Below the pieces are notes generated by a model. The model had not been told where the DNA came from. It saw nothing but the letters and a program-made list of their open reading frames with translations, and ran no database searches. 35,615 bases of DNA from an archaeon (GTDB lineage Archaea; Thermoplasmatota; Thermoplasmata; JAJSAE01): NCBI GenBank assembly GCA_024281315.1, contig JAJSAE010000019.1:1-35615 (forward strand), in the 5' to 3' direction. Within the stretch, counting starts at the first letter, position 1. Every line of letters starts with the position of its first letter. Below, one piece after another: positions 1 to 10,800 of this stretch. The position numbers were made by a program, and so were the translations under genes.

Positions 1-3000
1 ACAGTCAGGAAGCCGTCACCGGCATTAGTCACATGAAGCCACACGGCCATTGTGTTGTCTATGGTGCTCAGGTCGTTCAGTGTTCTACCGATAACATGCG
101 TCTTCCAGTGGTCTCCCGTGTCCAGTGGGTTGTACCACTGCGCATTGTCCCATACAACATCGTCGTTCAGAACAGTCTCGATGTTGCCGCTGGCCAGCAG
201 CGGGTACGAGATGAGGTTCCAGCCTAGTTGCACTGGTATGTCAAATGTAGGGGAGGCTGGCGGGACAAAGTATATCTCCACGGTAATGCTGTCGAGAACA
301 CCCCAGTTTCCTGCGGCATCCTGTCCGTGGATGTATATCGTGTGGTAGCCCGTAGCCAGTGAAGTCGTGTCTATGCCTGCGGAAACTCCTTCCTGAGGGT
401 TGTCGAATGTACCGTCAGCAGCACTCATAGCAGTGCCGGCTCCGTCTGCTCCGATGGTATCAATGAAGTATTCGGCTGCAGCAATGTTGCTGCCGCCCAT
501 GCTCCAATCGTTGACATTCGCACCTACGGTGAGGGTCGCACCCTGAGGACAATACAGAAGGTCGGCATTCGCATCCGTTGTAATCGGCCCTTCGGTATCC
601 GCCGCAGTCTCCCAGCCGTTGTAAACAGTGCTATACCATATATCCATGTTTCCTGCTCTCGAGTTGGAGTAGTAGTCCATCAACAGGTTGCTACCGCTAC
701 CTGCCGCCCTGCCCTTACCCTTTGTGAAGGAATCGGCAGTGAGAAGGTTCTCCGTAACGGTGGAATAACCATCGTTGCTGCGAACTGCATACATGTTGGG
801 CTGAAGATAAGGATCGGTGGACGGAGATCTGGAATATGTGGTCCATATGTAACCGTCGGATGTGGTATCCATATCAAGAATGTATCTGGAGCCGTAATCC
901 GCATCATCGATGACAGGACCGAAGGGACCCAGATTCGTCGTAAATGTTCCGCCCTCATCATCGGTATAGACCAGATAAAGGTTCTTATCCGAATCGGCAG
1001 TCGCACCTCTGCAAACCCCGCCGTAATCCCTTCCCGTAGTGGGATCGAAGGTTCCGAAGGGGAACATGACATTATCCGTGGTGTCCCATGCGGTTATTCC
1101 GGCACCCCACGCCCCGTTATATATCTGATAAAGCAGATCTCTGTCTGTTCCAGTGGCTGTCCTCCAGTAATACCAGAGCACAAGGTAACCTGTGACCTCA
1201 TTTGTGTATCCGCTCGGGAAGAAGTAGTAGTTCCCATCCTGAGGCGACACCGTGACATATGCGGCCCAGGTCGTTCCTCCATCCGTAGATACCTTTTCCA
1301 GAGTGTCCATACCGGTCAGCTGTCCGGTCGTATCCGTAGCATCGTACTCGAAGCACTCAACTATGACATGGACCTCATCCTGATAGTATGCGGTGAATAT
1401 GGACCTGTATCCGTTTCCGACTCCAGGGCCTTCTCCGTTATCGAAGATGGTGGTTTCTGTCCATGTGCTGTAGGGTGCGTCTGCAAACGCTCCTTTGACC
1501 TGATTATGTGTTGTAGAGTATGTATCTCCGGCTACGGCAGGCTCATAGGCATTCCATGTGATGAATATTCTGCCAAGATTGGTAGTTCCCGTAAGTTTCA
1601 CGGATATTCCGAGGAAACTCGGTGAATCCGCTAGGCTGCTAACCTGTATCGGGTCCCCGAATGTCACACCGCCATCTGTGGAGACCTTCACAAACACCCT
1701 GTAGCCCATGCCGATGTCGTGCCGATAGGCAACTACCACATAGTCAGTGCCACTGTAGGTAAACGAAGCAATTTGAGGCGCATCATCGTGAAGCGAACTC
1801 GTCGTCAACTGATTGACCTTGGGTATCTTCGCCGTGACAACATCGACATTCACCAGCAGATAATCCTGCGCATAAGGGGCGGTAACATCATTATTAGATG
1901 TGGCCGTAATCCTTATAACATTCGTTCCCGCGGTGGCCGTGCTCGGAACCGTGATCATGGCAAGAATATGCTTTCCTTCACCGGAAGCAAGAGATACGGG
2001 AGATGCAGGGGTGAATGAAATGGACCAACCGGTCGGAAGGGTCGCGGAAAGAGTGTCCTGATCAGGATTAGGACCGTTATTGTACAGCCAGAAGCCGTAA
2101 ACAATGGAACCGCCGGGACCGGATTTGAAGGTGGATTCACCGCCGCCGTCAACAAGCGGATAGGTTCTGTTGTAGTCAGAGGTGAGTTCAACATCGTAAT
2201 CAACAGCAGTGTTAACGCCGAAGTTACCTGCGGCAACAAGGCCGTAATTCTCGGGTGTTCCCGATTTCAGTGTTACGGTTATTGTCCAATTGCCCAGTGT
2301 CGGATTCGGTACGATTACTTCCTCCACCGTGTTGATATCGTCTCCACCATCATCAGCAGTATCCCAATCATAGGCAACCGCACCGGCCCGCGTCTGCGGC
2401 GGGAAGTGCGCATTCGCCCAATCCGCTGCGACTCCGGTTCCCGGAACGCTCACGGAATTGTTAAACAGATTACCCTGATACACATTGCCACTCGGATCAG
2501 TCACTGTCAGGTCGTAATCAACCGTCAAAGTCCCGGAACTTGTGTCGGTATCCCTTTGTGCCATTGTTATCTTTAAGGGAACATTGTTATCTACAACATT
2601 GACTATCTGGGACTGGGTATCGGCAAGCGTCCAGTACTTATTCGTCCTCGGCGAGGGGGGAGCAATTGTATTCTCTATATTTATATGTCCCCAGCCCTGG
2701 TCGTAACTCGGGAAGCCGTATCCCATGTCTGTTGCGCCGTTTATCATCAGTGCTTTTATGAGCATTGGCTCCGGGTCAGTATTACCTTCCACATCCGCCA
2801 GCCACTGCCTCACGAGAATTGCATCACCAGCTGCCGCAGGACAGGCCATTGAAGTTCCCTGATAATTCTCATAATCTCCAATACCGTCTCCATCAGTATC
2901 CACGAGAAGTGTAGCGTCAACATCACTACCCTTGTAGATAGTGGATGCATCATTTGCGGTAAAATCGCCCTTTGTAGAATAAACTCCCGTACCTACCTCA

Positions 3001-4532
3001 ATGAGGTCGGGTTTGATTCTCAGATCCGTAGAACTTACCGGACCTCTGGAGCTGAATACGGCAATCTGATTCGGGTCATCTTCACTGTCGAACAGGTTCG
3101 GCCTGTGATTCTCGCCGGCCCCTATTCCGAGGCCCATCTTGTCATTTGCCGCACCGCCAACGGTTATCTGATTCGGACCGTCATTTCCCGCTGCAAAGAA
3201 CACCAGTGCGTCGGGGTTGCTCGCCATAAAGCTGTCCGCCGTGCCATCATATCCCGGCGTGACTGCTGCAGGACCCCAGCTATTGGTGAATATTCTTGCA
3301 CCGTAACTGTAACCTGTAGACCAGTCGGTTGAGCTGAGACCCGCACCGAAGCTTATGGATGCTTCCGGGGCATGTCCTGCAAATCCTGCAAGGTCAGGCT
3401 GGCCAAGGGGATTGGAAGATGCGAGTTCATAGTAGTTCCTGTTAGAGTTATCCAGACCAAGCCACTGCTCCATGTCGTATCCGTTTCCTGCTGCAATTCC
3501 CGTAACATGCGTTCCGTGGTCAGAGGTGTCCGTAGATGCTTCTACATAAACTATTCTGTTGCCTAAGGGGCCCAGAGTGAAATCTTGGTGTGTATCATCA
3601 AGTCTTGTATCCTGGACATGGATAACCTGACCCTCGCCCATAATATTCTGCGGCAGGTTACTCTTCGTATTATCCCAAACAACATGAGTTCTGGAGATCT
3701 CTCCGATAACCTGATTGTCCACTTTCATTTCCGGGTTCCTTGATATCAGTTTCACGGAATCGTAACCGGCAATGGTAGATAGTTTGGATGCATCAATAAC
3801 AAACGAAACACTGTTCTCCCAGTCGTTTCTTATTTCGATGCTCGTAGCGCCGAGAGCCGCAAGGTTTGTGGCGAGCTGGTTCAAATCCGCACCCGTGTAC
3901 GCAAAGGCTTTGGCACGCACAGGTCCACTGGATTCGCGAAGCTCTTTATAGACCTTGAATGCCGGCTCGTAGGTTATTATGGAATCCACATAAGGCAAGG
4001 CACTCAATGTCTCTTTCTGGGCAGGCGTGAGCTTCATCACAACCGCACTATCACCAACATACCTTGCGATATGGCCAGCAGAGTTAAGCGTGTCAACCCA
4101 TGCCGCCCTCATAGGAGCAATAAAATGAACGATGTATTCATCGCTCCCTGTGGACTGCCACTGGGAAGGTAGATCAACACCTTTTGTTACATCAACATTG
4201 TACCCCTGTTCGAGGAAATTCACATTATGGGGGTTAGCTATCTCTGTAGCATGCATTCCCGTAACTAGTGTCGTTTTCTCACTCAGAGGTACTTTCACAA
4301 TGGCCGCCCAGCCACTGTCATCAATCACCTCTATTCCCTGTGCCTTTAAGTTAGATACAGTATTGGCATCCTTAATAGGAACCTGCATATACTCAAAAGG
4401 CACAGCGCTCACTGTCGCCCCGCTATCAATGCTAGTAGCGGCCGTATCAAGCCGCATTGCTCCAGCAGGGACGATCATTATAAAGACCGCTATCAGCACC
4501 AGTAAGATGCTGAACATGCTTTTATTTTTCAT
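1..4532 (-). CDS. Secreted subtilisin-like serine protease (S8), 3' end outside window
   Basis: At least 1510 codons are open from ATG 4532 to the left edge, with no stop reached. A strong Shine-Dalgarno (GGAGGAGG, about 4540-4548) fixes the start. Residues 1-25 are a signal peptide (Lys-rich start, hydrophobic core, PAGA end). About 270 residues of propeptide-like sequence follow. The S8 catalytic domain has Asp308 (VQDTRLDD), His339 (DHGTHVTGIAAG), oxyanion Asn450 (AAGNDG) and Ser561 (GTSMACPAAAG), so it should be active. Downstream lie beta-sandwich domains, sialidase/BNR-like stretches (STDGGTTW, STDGGVTFG), an Ig-like segment (GQDAAGNWG) and a domain beginning GWNLISYP, a motif common near the C-terminus of archaeal surface proteins. 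It is probably exported by Sec and either anchored or released; the C-terminus is not visible. It is transcribed divergently from the pseudo-subtilase gene. Protease assignment is firm; substrate unknown. Confidence 0.93.
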   Translation of the reverse strand, partial: MKNKSMFSILLVLIAVFIMIVPAGAMRLDTAATSIDSGATVSAVPFEYMQVPIKDANTVSNLKAQGIEVIDDSGWAAIVKVPLSEKTTLVTGMHATEIANPHNVNFLEQGYNVDVTKGVDLPSQWQSTGSDEYIVHFIAPMRAAWVDTLNSAGHIARYVGDSAVVMKLTPAQKETLSALPYVDSIITYEPAFKVYKELRESSGPVRAKAFAYTGADLNQLATNLAALGATSIEIRNDWENSVSFVIDASKLSTIAGYDSVKLISRNPEMKVDNQVIGEISRTHVVWDNTKSNLPQNIMGEGQVIHVQDTRLDDTHQDFTLGPLGNRIVYVEASTDTSDHGTHVTGIAAGNGYDMEQWLGLDNSNRNYYELASSNPLGQPDLAGFAGHAPEASISFGAGLSSTDWSTGYSYGARIFTNSWGPAAVTPGYDGTADSFMASNPDALVFFAAGNDGPNQITVGGAANDKMGLGIGAGENHRPNLFDSEDDPNQIAVFSSRGPVSSTDLRIKPDLIEVGTGVYSTKGDFTANDASTIYKGSDVDATLLVDTDGDGIGDYENYQGTSMACPAAAGDAILVRQWLADVEGNTDPEPMLIKALMINGATDMGYGFPSYDQGWGHINIENTIAPPSPRTNKYWTLADTQSQIVNVVDNNVPLKITMAQRDTDTSSGTLTVDYDLTVTDPSGNVYQGNLFNNSVSVPGTGVAADWANAHFPPQTRAGAVAYDWDTADDGGDDINTVEEVIVPNPTLGNWTITVTLKSGTPENYGLVAAGNFGVNTAVDYDVELTSDYNRTYPLVDGGGESTFKSGPGGSIVYGFWLYNNGPNPDQDTLSATLPTGWSISFTPASPVSLASGEGKHILAMITVPSTATAGTNVIRITATSNNDVTAPYAQDYLLVNVDVVTAKIPKVNQLTTSSLHDDAPQIASFTYSGTDYVVVAYRHDIGMGYRVFVKVSTDGGVTFGDPIQVSSLADSPSFLGISVKLTGTTNLGRIFITWNAYEPAVAGDTYSTTHNQVKGAFADAPYSTWTETTIFDNGEGPGVGNGYRSIFTAYYQDEVHVIVECFEYDATDTTGQLTGMDTLEKVSTDGGTTWAAYVTVSPQDGNYYFFPSGYTNEVTGYLVLWYYWRTATGTDRDLLYQIYNGAWGAGITAWDTTDNVMFPFGTFDPTTGRDYGGVCRGATADSDKNLYLVYTDDEGGTFTTNLGPFGPVIDDADYGSRYILDMDTTSDGYIWTTYSRSPSTDPYLQPNMYAVRSNDGYSTVTENLLTADSFTKGKGRAAGSGSNLLMDYYSNSRAGNMDIWYSTVYNGWETAADTEGPITTDANADLLYCPQGATLTVGANVNDWSMGGSNIAAAEYFIDTIGADGAGTAMSAADGTFDNPQEGVSAGIDTTSLATGYHTIYIHGQDAAGNWGVLDSITVEIYFVPPASPTFDIPVQLGWNLISYPLLASGNIETVLNDDVVWDNAQWYNPLDTGDHWKTHVIGRTLNDLSTIDNTMAVWLHVTNAGDGFLT

Positions 4533-4617
4533 ATTTCGTCCTCCTCCTTTCTACATCTCTGTTCACAGACCAAATCGCTCAAATCGATTTAGCTCATAGC
4601 CCCTATCTACAAACTCC

Positions 4618-4626
4618 TATTTAAAG
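4618..4626 (-). promoter_or_regulatory. TATA box of the subtilisin-like protease gene
   Basis: CTTTAAATA on the minus strand, 86 bases upstream of the ATG. A start site 25 bases downstream falls near 4592 and overlaps the AAATCGATTT palindrome. Confidence 0.5.
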
Positions 4627-4782
4627 TTATCCATCAATCCAACTATCAAATTAAGATGCCAGCCAAAGATATGTTCGAGAAGTAAATGAAACGAACAGGG
4701 ATAAATGCATAAAGAGGTATATTAAGGAATTTTTAACCTTTTTTAAAAAGGAGAAAAAGAAATTTGCCTTGGCTTACCGTTA

Positions 4783-4793
4783 TTTTTAAATAT
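4783..4793 (+). promoter_or_regulatory. TATA box and leader of the 3034-residue surface protein
   Basis: TTTTTAAATAT lies about 48 bases before the ATG at 4837. The expected transcript start near 4815 leaves a leader of about 20 bases that includes GGAGGG at 4825-4830, six bases before the ATG. This ribosome-binding site decides for 4837 over the in-frame TTG at 4804. Confidence 0.55.
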
Positions 4794-4836
4794 CTGCAAA
4801 CAATTGGGGCTCCAACTTCTCGTAGGAGGGAAAAAA

Positions 4837-7800
4837 ATGAAAAAGAGAGTCCTTGCCCAAATAATAAGCATTGCGTTGGTCTTGATGCTGAGTGTGCCGG
4901 GTTTGATGCCATTTGTCAGCTCAGCCCATAATACTACCACTAATCAAGATAACTTAATGGAAAATACAGAACAGAAAGAACAGCCAGCAGCGGATAGCAT
5001 ATCTCATCCTTCAGACATCGCTGCAAAAGAACAACCAATGTCAAAAATGTCAAGCGAAATTCTGAATACAAAAGACATCTCTGTACCTCAACCTTCAGCA
5101 GTTCTGAATGGCTGGTCATTTAGAGACGCACACCATATCCCGGAAGTAGAGGCTATGAATATAAGCGGTAGCGGAGTTAGAGTTGGTATTGCGGATGGGG
5201 GCGTGGACTTCGGCAACCCGAATCTGGATGGAAAATATACAGTATTTAATACCAGTCAGCTTCCTTCATCCAGTCTTGCAGATAATGCTAACTTAAGTTA
5301 TTACAACGGATGGCCTATGGCCTTTGACCCTTCTTCTATGAGTAGTTTCCTTTCTACAGGGACCCCAGAAGGAAGCTATTATGTAGATACTTCGGAGAGC
5401 GGTACAGGACCATTTGAATCCACTCATAAAATAAAATTAGACGGTATGAACGACTTCGGTGTGAAAGAAAGAGCACAGACCGATTCGGTCAAAGTTGATT
5501 GTCCCGAAGCCACCAATCACTTTGATTACGACCTGACGGCATTATATGGTGCCAGAGATGCAAACAACTGGTACTTCGGATTTCCGACTCAGTTCGGAGA
5601 GATGAATCGCTCATTTGCCATATACCTTGACCTTGACGGCCCACAGTATGGGTCCATCTATGACCCAACCGGGAATTTTGTTAATTTCAACTCGTCGCAT
5701 TCGAATATTATTCAGCAAATAAAAACAAGTCCGGATGGAAATCATGTGGCAAGTTGCGCGCTCCCAGGATTAATTAACACCGAAGACAAAAATAAGGTAA
5801 GAATCTGGGCAACAGACGGCAGCTACATCGATTTGGAACATACGGGAGATGTATTATCTATGACATGGTCTCCAGACTCGCAACTATTGGCCACCGCAAC
5901 GACCAGTAAATTGTATATATGGTACACAAATAACTGGACAATAAAAGAGCAGAAAGACATATCACTAACGCCGCCTGCGGGTTTTACGAATCTCCTTTCA
6001 TTTAACAGCAACGGCAGACTCATTGCGCTAACCGGCGTTGGTGGTTCCGGAAGAGTTCAAATATTTAATCTAACCACAGATACTTTTGTAAATTTTGCAG
6101 CTGTGTCTGTCAGAGATATCCAGTTTAGCCCAACGGAACCAAACTGGCTATTATATTCCTCAGGTAGTGAGTTATATGTGCGAGACACTGCAACCGCCAG
6201 TACCGTAAGATTTACTGGTGGTCACACCGTCCAAATATCATCCGTATCGTGGAGTCCGGACGGAAACAGCATAGTTTCCGCAGATACGGATGGAAAAATT
6301 GTGGTCTGGGATGCCTCTGATCTGGGAACGAATTGGGCCGACCATGACTTTACCACTTTTGGCCTATGGACCAAAGATGCACATGCAGCCGGACTTGATA
6401 GGCAGGTTGTCGCATGGAAAGGAGACACCATCATATCTGGAGCAGACGACGGAATAATCCTCGGGTGGAACTCAAGCACCGGGAGTGAGACTAATAACAT
6501 GACAATTCCAAGCTTGAGTGCCGTTAAATCCCTTGATTTTTCAGGAAATAATATTATCAGTGCCAGTCTTGATGGTACGATTAGATTCTGGCTCTCAAAC
6601 ACTACCTATGACATATATTATGCCCACAAACCGGATCTGATAATAACTATGGATTACATAAGCGAAAAGGCAGAGAGTTTTCCGGATACAATCTCTTCTC
6701 CTACAGTATATAAATGGGACGGAGCTGAGAATGCCTGGGATTCATATTCCATTTATGATGCAGGAGGGGACTACGCGTACTCTTCTCTGATAAAAAACTA
6801 TGTCATAAGCGGATTTGTAGAACTTATGCTTCCGCGCGAATTCGCAGGAGGCTCTGCGATTAACGGAATTCAGGCAGAACTTCTGAGTCTTGGAAATAAC
6901 AGACCTCAGGACAGCGTTCCCAGAGATAGAAGTTTCAATGGCCGTACAGAAACAAATTTCACTTTCGAAGAACAGATTCCTCTGAGTAACTTTGCAACCT
7001 TTACCATCCATGAGTATAAGGTCAATTCGGCGGATATTGCAAGTAAAAGCGGCTCGTACCACTTTGGAATTCACACAAGTGACATTATGAAGAAAACATA
7101 CGGAAGCCTCGGCGTACTTGTAGCAGACGAAAACATTGCAGGCCAATATGATACCGTTTATGTTGATCTGAACAACGACTATGTATTTGACGCAAATGAT
7201 GTGAGGTTGAATAAAACACACCCAACAGCCACTTATGATAGGAATTCGGACGGTGTGCCGGACATCTCCGCGGGGACCCTCTATTTCATAAGCCATGCTA
7301 CGAAAATAACGGATGAAAGCCTTGTAATGAACGGGACTTCGACAAAACTGGCCCAAAAAGCGGTGGATTTCCCGGGAGACATTGAGATAAAAAAGAACGG
7401 AGTTCCATTGACGGAAACCAGCAATTCTGAAACTATAATGAACATCGCTGATGAAAAAAGCTTTAATCTGCTGCACGGCAACCTTGCCTCTTTGAAGATA
7501 AGCGGAAATTATATTCCGGTTGTCAACGAAACTATTCTGAAATCATCAGGGGGATATGATAATGAACCCATTCAGCTGGCACATCACGATACTCTTTCTG
7601 ACGATGTATCGATAGTAAACTGCACATTGTACGGGCTAATATATACCAATACACTGGCAAGCCCGCAATTCCAAAAAATATCTCCCGATAATTACACCAT
7701 AGATCTTGGAAGCGGAAGCATAACATTAACAGACGACTTTGTTGATTCGTTCTCTAAGGGAACTGAGATATACGCATTTTATAACTATACAGGATTGCTC

Positions 7801-10800
7801 TACGACGGGAGTGATTTCTCATTCACCGCCGCCAGCGGAAGTATCAATCTCGCATATCCTGCCAGTGCAAACTCGGTATATCATGTGGATTACACATATC
7901 TGCCATGGATTATTGATGAGAGCACCGGAACCATAACAATGACAGACGACCCACTTCCCACGGATACCTTTTCGGCTACTTATGAAGCATCAGGCGTACC
8001 GATTCCCTACTCGGACATATACGCTAAGAGACATAATATAAATAATGTGATACCCGGTAATGGAGATGTCGTTTGCTTTATGGGAGATTTCGAATACGAC
8101 TACACCGAATCTCACGCAATATCTCACGGGACAGAAATGGCATCTGCAATTGCATCAACAACAAAAGGTGTTGCGAAGAATGTCACCTTACTCCCGGTTA
8201 TGAATGCAGGAGATTCGCTTCAGGATGCATGGTACTTCTTGGTGGAAGGATATGACGGGATAACAAACACAGGAGACGAATCGAATATAGTATATAGCGG
8301 AATCACCTCTGCTCCGGATGGAGCGGGGATAGATACTCTTTCGCAGACGATGGATTACATTATCTATGATTACACAAACAAAAGCACTCCTTTCGTTACT
8401 CCCGCAGGGGACGGAGGTTATGGATACGGCACTCTCTCTGCCCCAAGCGCCTCGGGGGCCATTGTAGTAGGAGCGGCAAGCGATAATGCCTTGTTAACGG
8501 AAACCGGAAATCTACACCACTACGGAGATGTTGCTCTCTATTCCAGCCGCGGACCCTCTCTTACAGGAAATAAAGGTCCGGATGTTATTGCCGTTGGAAC
8601 AGGGGAAGTAGACAGCATATTGAACTACGCATGTTCAGCGGAAACGGCCGACGGAACTAATGCAGAAATGCAGGTGCAGAGCTCCGATCTCTCCGCTGCA
8701 GTGGTCACGGGAATAATTTCATTGATTGCCGACGCGTACCGCAATGCAGCATCAAATTCCCTTGATTCCGAAATGGCAAGAGACATACTTTGCTCAGGAG
8801 CGGAAGACCGCAACTACGATCCATTTAGTCAAGGCTCTGGATTTGCAAATGCCAAACGCTCGGTTAAAATAGCTATGAATATCGATGGAATCCTTACCAG
8901 CCCAAATTCATGGAAACCGGGAACATCATGGAGTGAGGGAACTGATGTAAGACAGGAATTCCCAGCCTTTCCGAATGCATTGTTTGCGGGGCAATCCGAG
9001 ACTGAGCAATTCACTCTGAAAAGCTCAAGTGCCCAGACCGTACAATTGAGTACTCAGCAACTTCAGGTTATCGGAGAATATGACTACAACTTTGTTACAA
9101 CTGGCACAACTTACAAAAACACAAGCAACATACTATCATATATTCCGTCAAATACAACTTTGCTCAGAATAACAGCCTCCGCAGAAATTACTAAGAATAT
9201 TTATTCATCTGCATACAGTCTTAGAATATTGGACTGGAAAGACACGAATGGAGATGGAATTGTTCAGGACACAGAGACAAACACAATGACGCATGACTCA
9301 TTCGAATACGGAGGGAGGAATGTACTCCAGACAACTATATATAACCCGCTCCAGAGAGCACATGACGGCATTCTTGTTAAAATATCTCCCGACAACAATA
9401 ATGGAGTAAACAAACTCGGGTGGAATGTCAGTTGCGAATTCTATGTCCAGAAGGCGTGGAATTGGGTAACTGTTCCTTCTTCCATAAGTGCGACTGCCGG
9501 AACGACAAGCACATTTGATGCCACACTGAATATTCCATCAACTGCAAATGTCGGTGTTTACGAAGGTGCAATCGTGGAGAAGTACAGTCCGCAGAGTGTT
9601 ATCGGAGAGTCTATTTCAACCGCAGATGTAACACCGGCCACAACAACAAGAATATTGGATGCGTCGGCAACGGATGTCGTTAATGAAAATGTCAGCATGA
9701 CAGACAGTACTCACGGACAACTGGCTCATGGAAACATAACCTATCTGAACCTCTGGGAGAATAATAACACATTCAACAACGATACCGTTGATTATACCAC
9801 CGATGGAACCGAAACCACCCCCTGGGGCTTTTACCTGCCGCATGGAAATATAACAAATGTGCCATCCGGAAACATAACCTTCGATAGTGGCTTCCTTAAA
9901 ATTTTGGTTTCGGGAGATGCTGTTTATAACGCGACAGATCTCGGCTGGTTTTGGTTTGACAATCTGACTGGCTATGTGAATTTCAATAACACAGATTGGG
10001 ACGATCCTCTGGGAACTTATGGAATCACAGAATTCTATGCCTTTTATAGCTACAAAACAGCACTTAACGAGCCTGCTAACTATTCATTGGATACTAGTAG
10101 TGGGAATATTACACTTACAACCGCTCTTGACACAACAAAGTGGCTGACTGCGGATTACGGTTGGTACACGCCGCTTTCTGTTCAACACATATCTCTCACA
10201 CATGCTCCAATATATAATATCACTGTCTTCATCAATTCAACAGAAATGATAAAGGACACGGATTACACACTCAATTACACCAGTGGAAACCTTACAGTCA
10301 TCCCCCCCAGCACCTCCGGATATTGGACGCTCTATATTAATTACACATGGTATATCGATACAGCCGCTTATCACCCCAGAACTCGTTTGTCACACACACC
10401 AATAGTACCAGGGAGCGTTACTCTTTACGAAGCAGATGGCAGCGTGATAAATCCGATAGACTATGCAGTTGACTACGAGAGTGGTGTCGTTTCCATACTT
10501 AATGGCACCGCAGCAGGAGTTACCGCAGACTATGAATATTATACGACGACACTAATACCTGTTTCTCTCATCGTAGCCAACAAAGGGATAAGAATGGAGA
10601 CCGGAAGCACAACCGAACTAACCCCTTATACAAATGTAGTAACGAGGGGCGGTTTCCAGACATATAGTCTGGATAAAACAGGCGACTGGAGGTACTTCTA
10701 TCTTGAAGCGCCCAAACAAGGCCTGATAGAAGGCCCACCTGCCAATCTGAAATTTATAACAGATGTGGATTGGAGAACGGACAGTACTCTATATCCTGCA

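Larger units (their letters stand above)
4533..4836. promoter_or_regulatory. Divergent intergenic control region between the two subtilase-like genes
   Basis: These 304 bases hold no gene. A leftward TATA box (CTTTAAATA on the minus strand, 4618-4626) would start RNA near 4592, giving a leader of about 60 bases for the protease gene. A rightward TATA box (TTTTTAAATAT, 4783-4793) would start RNA near 4815, with a short leader carrying GGAGGG. Two palindromes are seen: AAATCGATTT at 4581-4590, near the leftward start site, and CCTTTTTTAAAAAGG at 4737-4751, about 32 bases upstream of the rightward TATA box. Either could be an operator; this is inference. Confidence 0.6.

Noticed and set aside
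4804-4836. TTG at 4804 as start of the giant pseudo-subtilase
   Set aside because: The GGAGGG site and the signal peptide both point to ATG 4837; the extra 11 residues lie over the leader.
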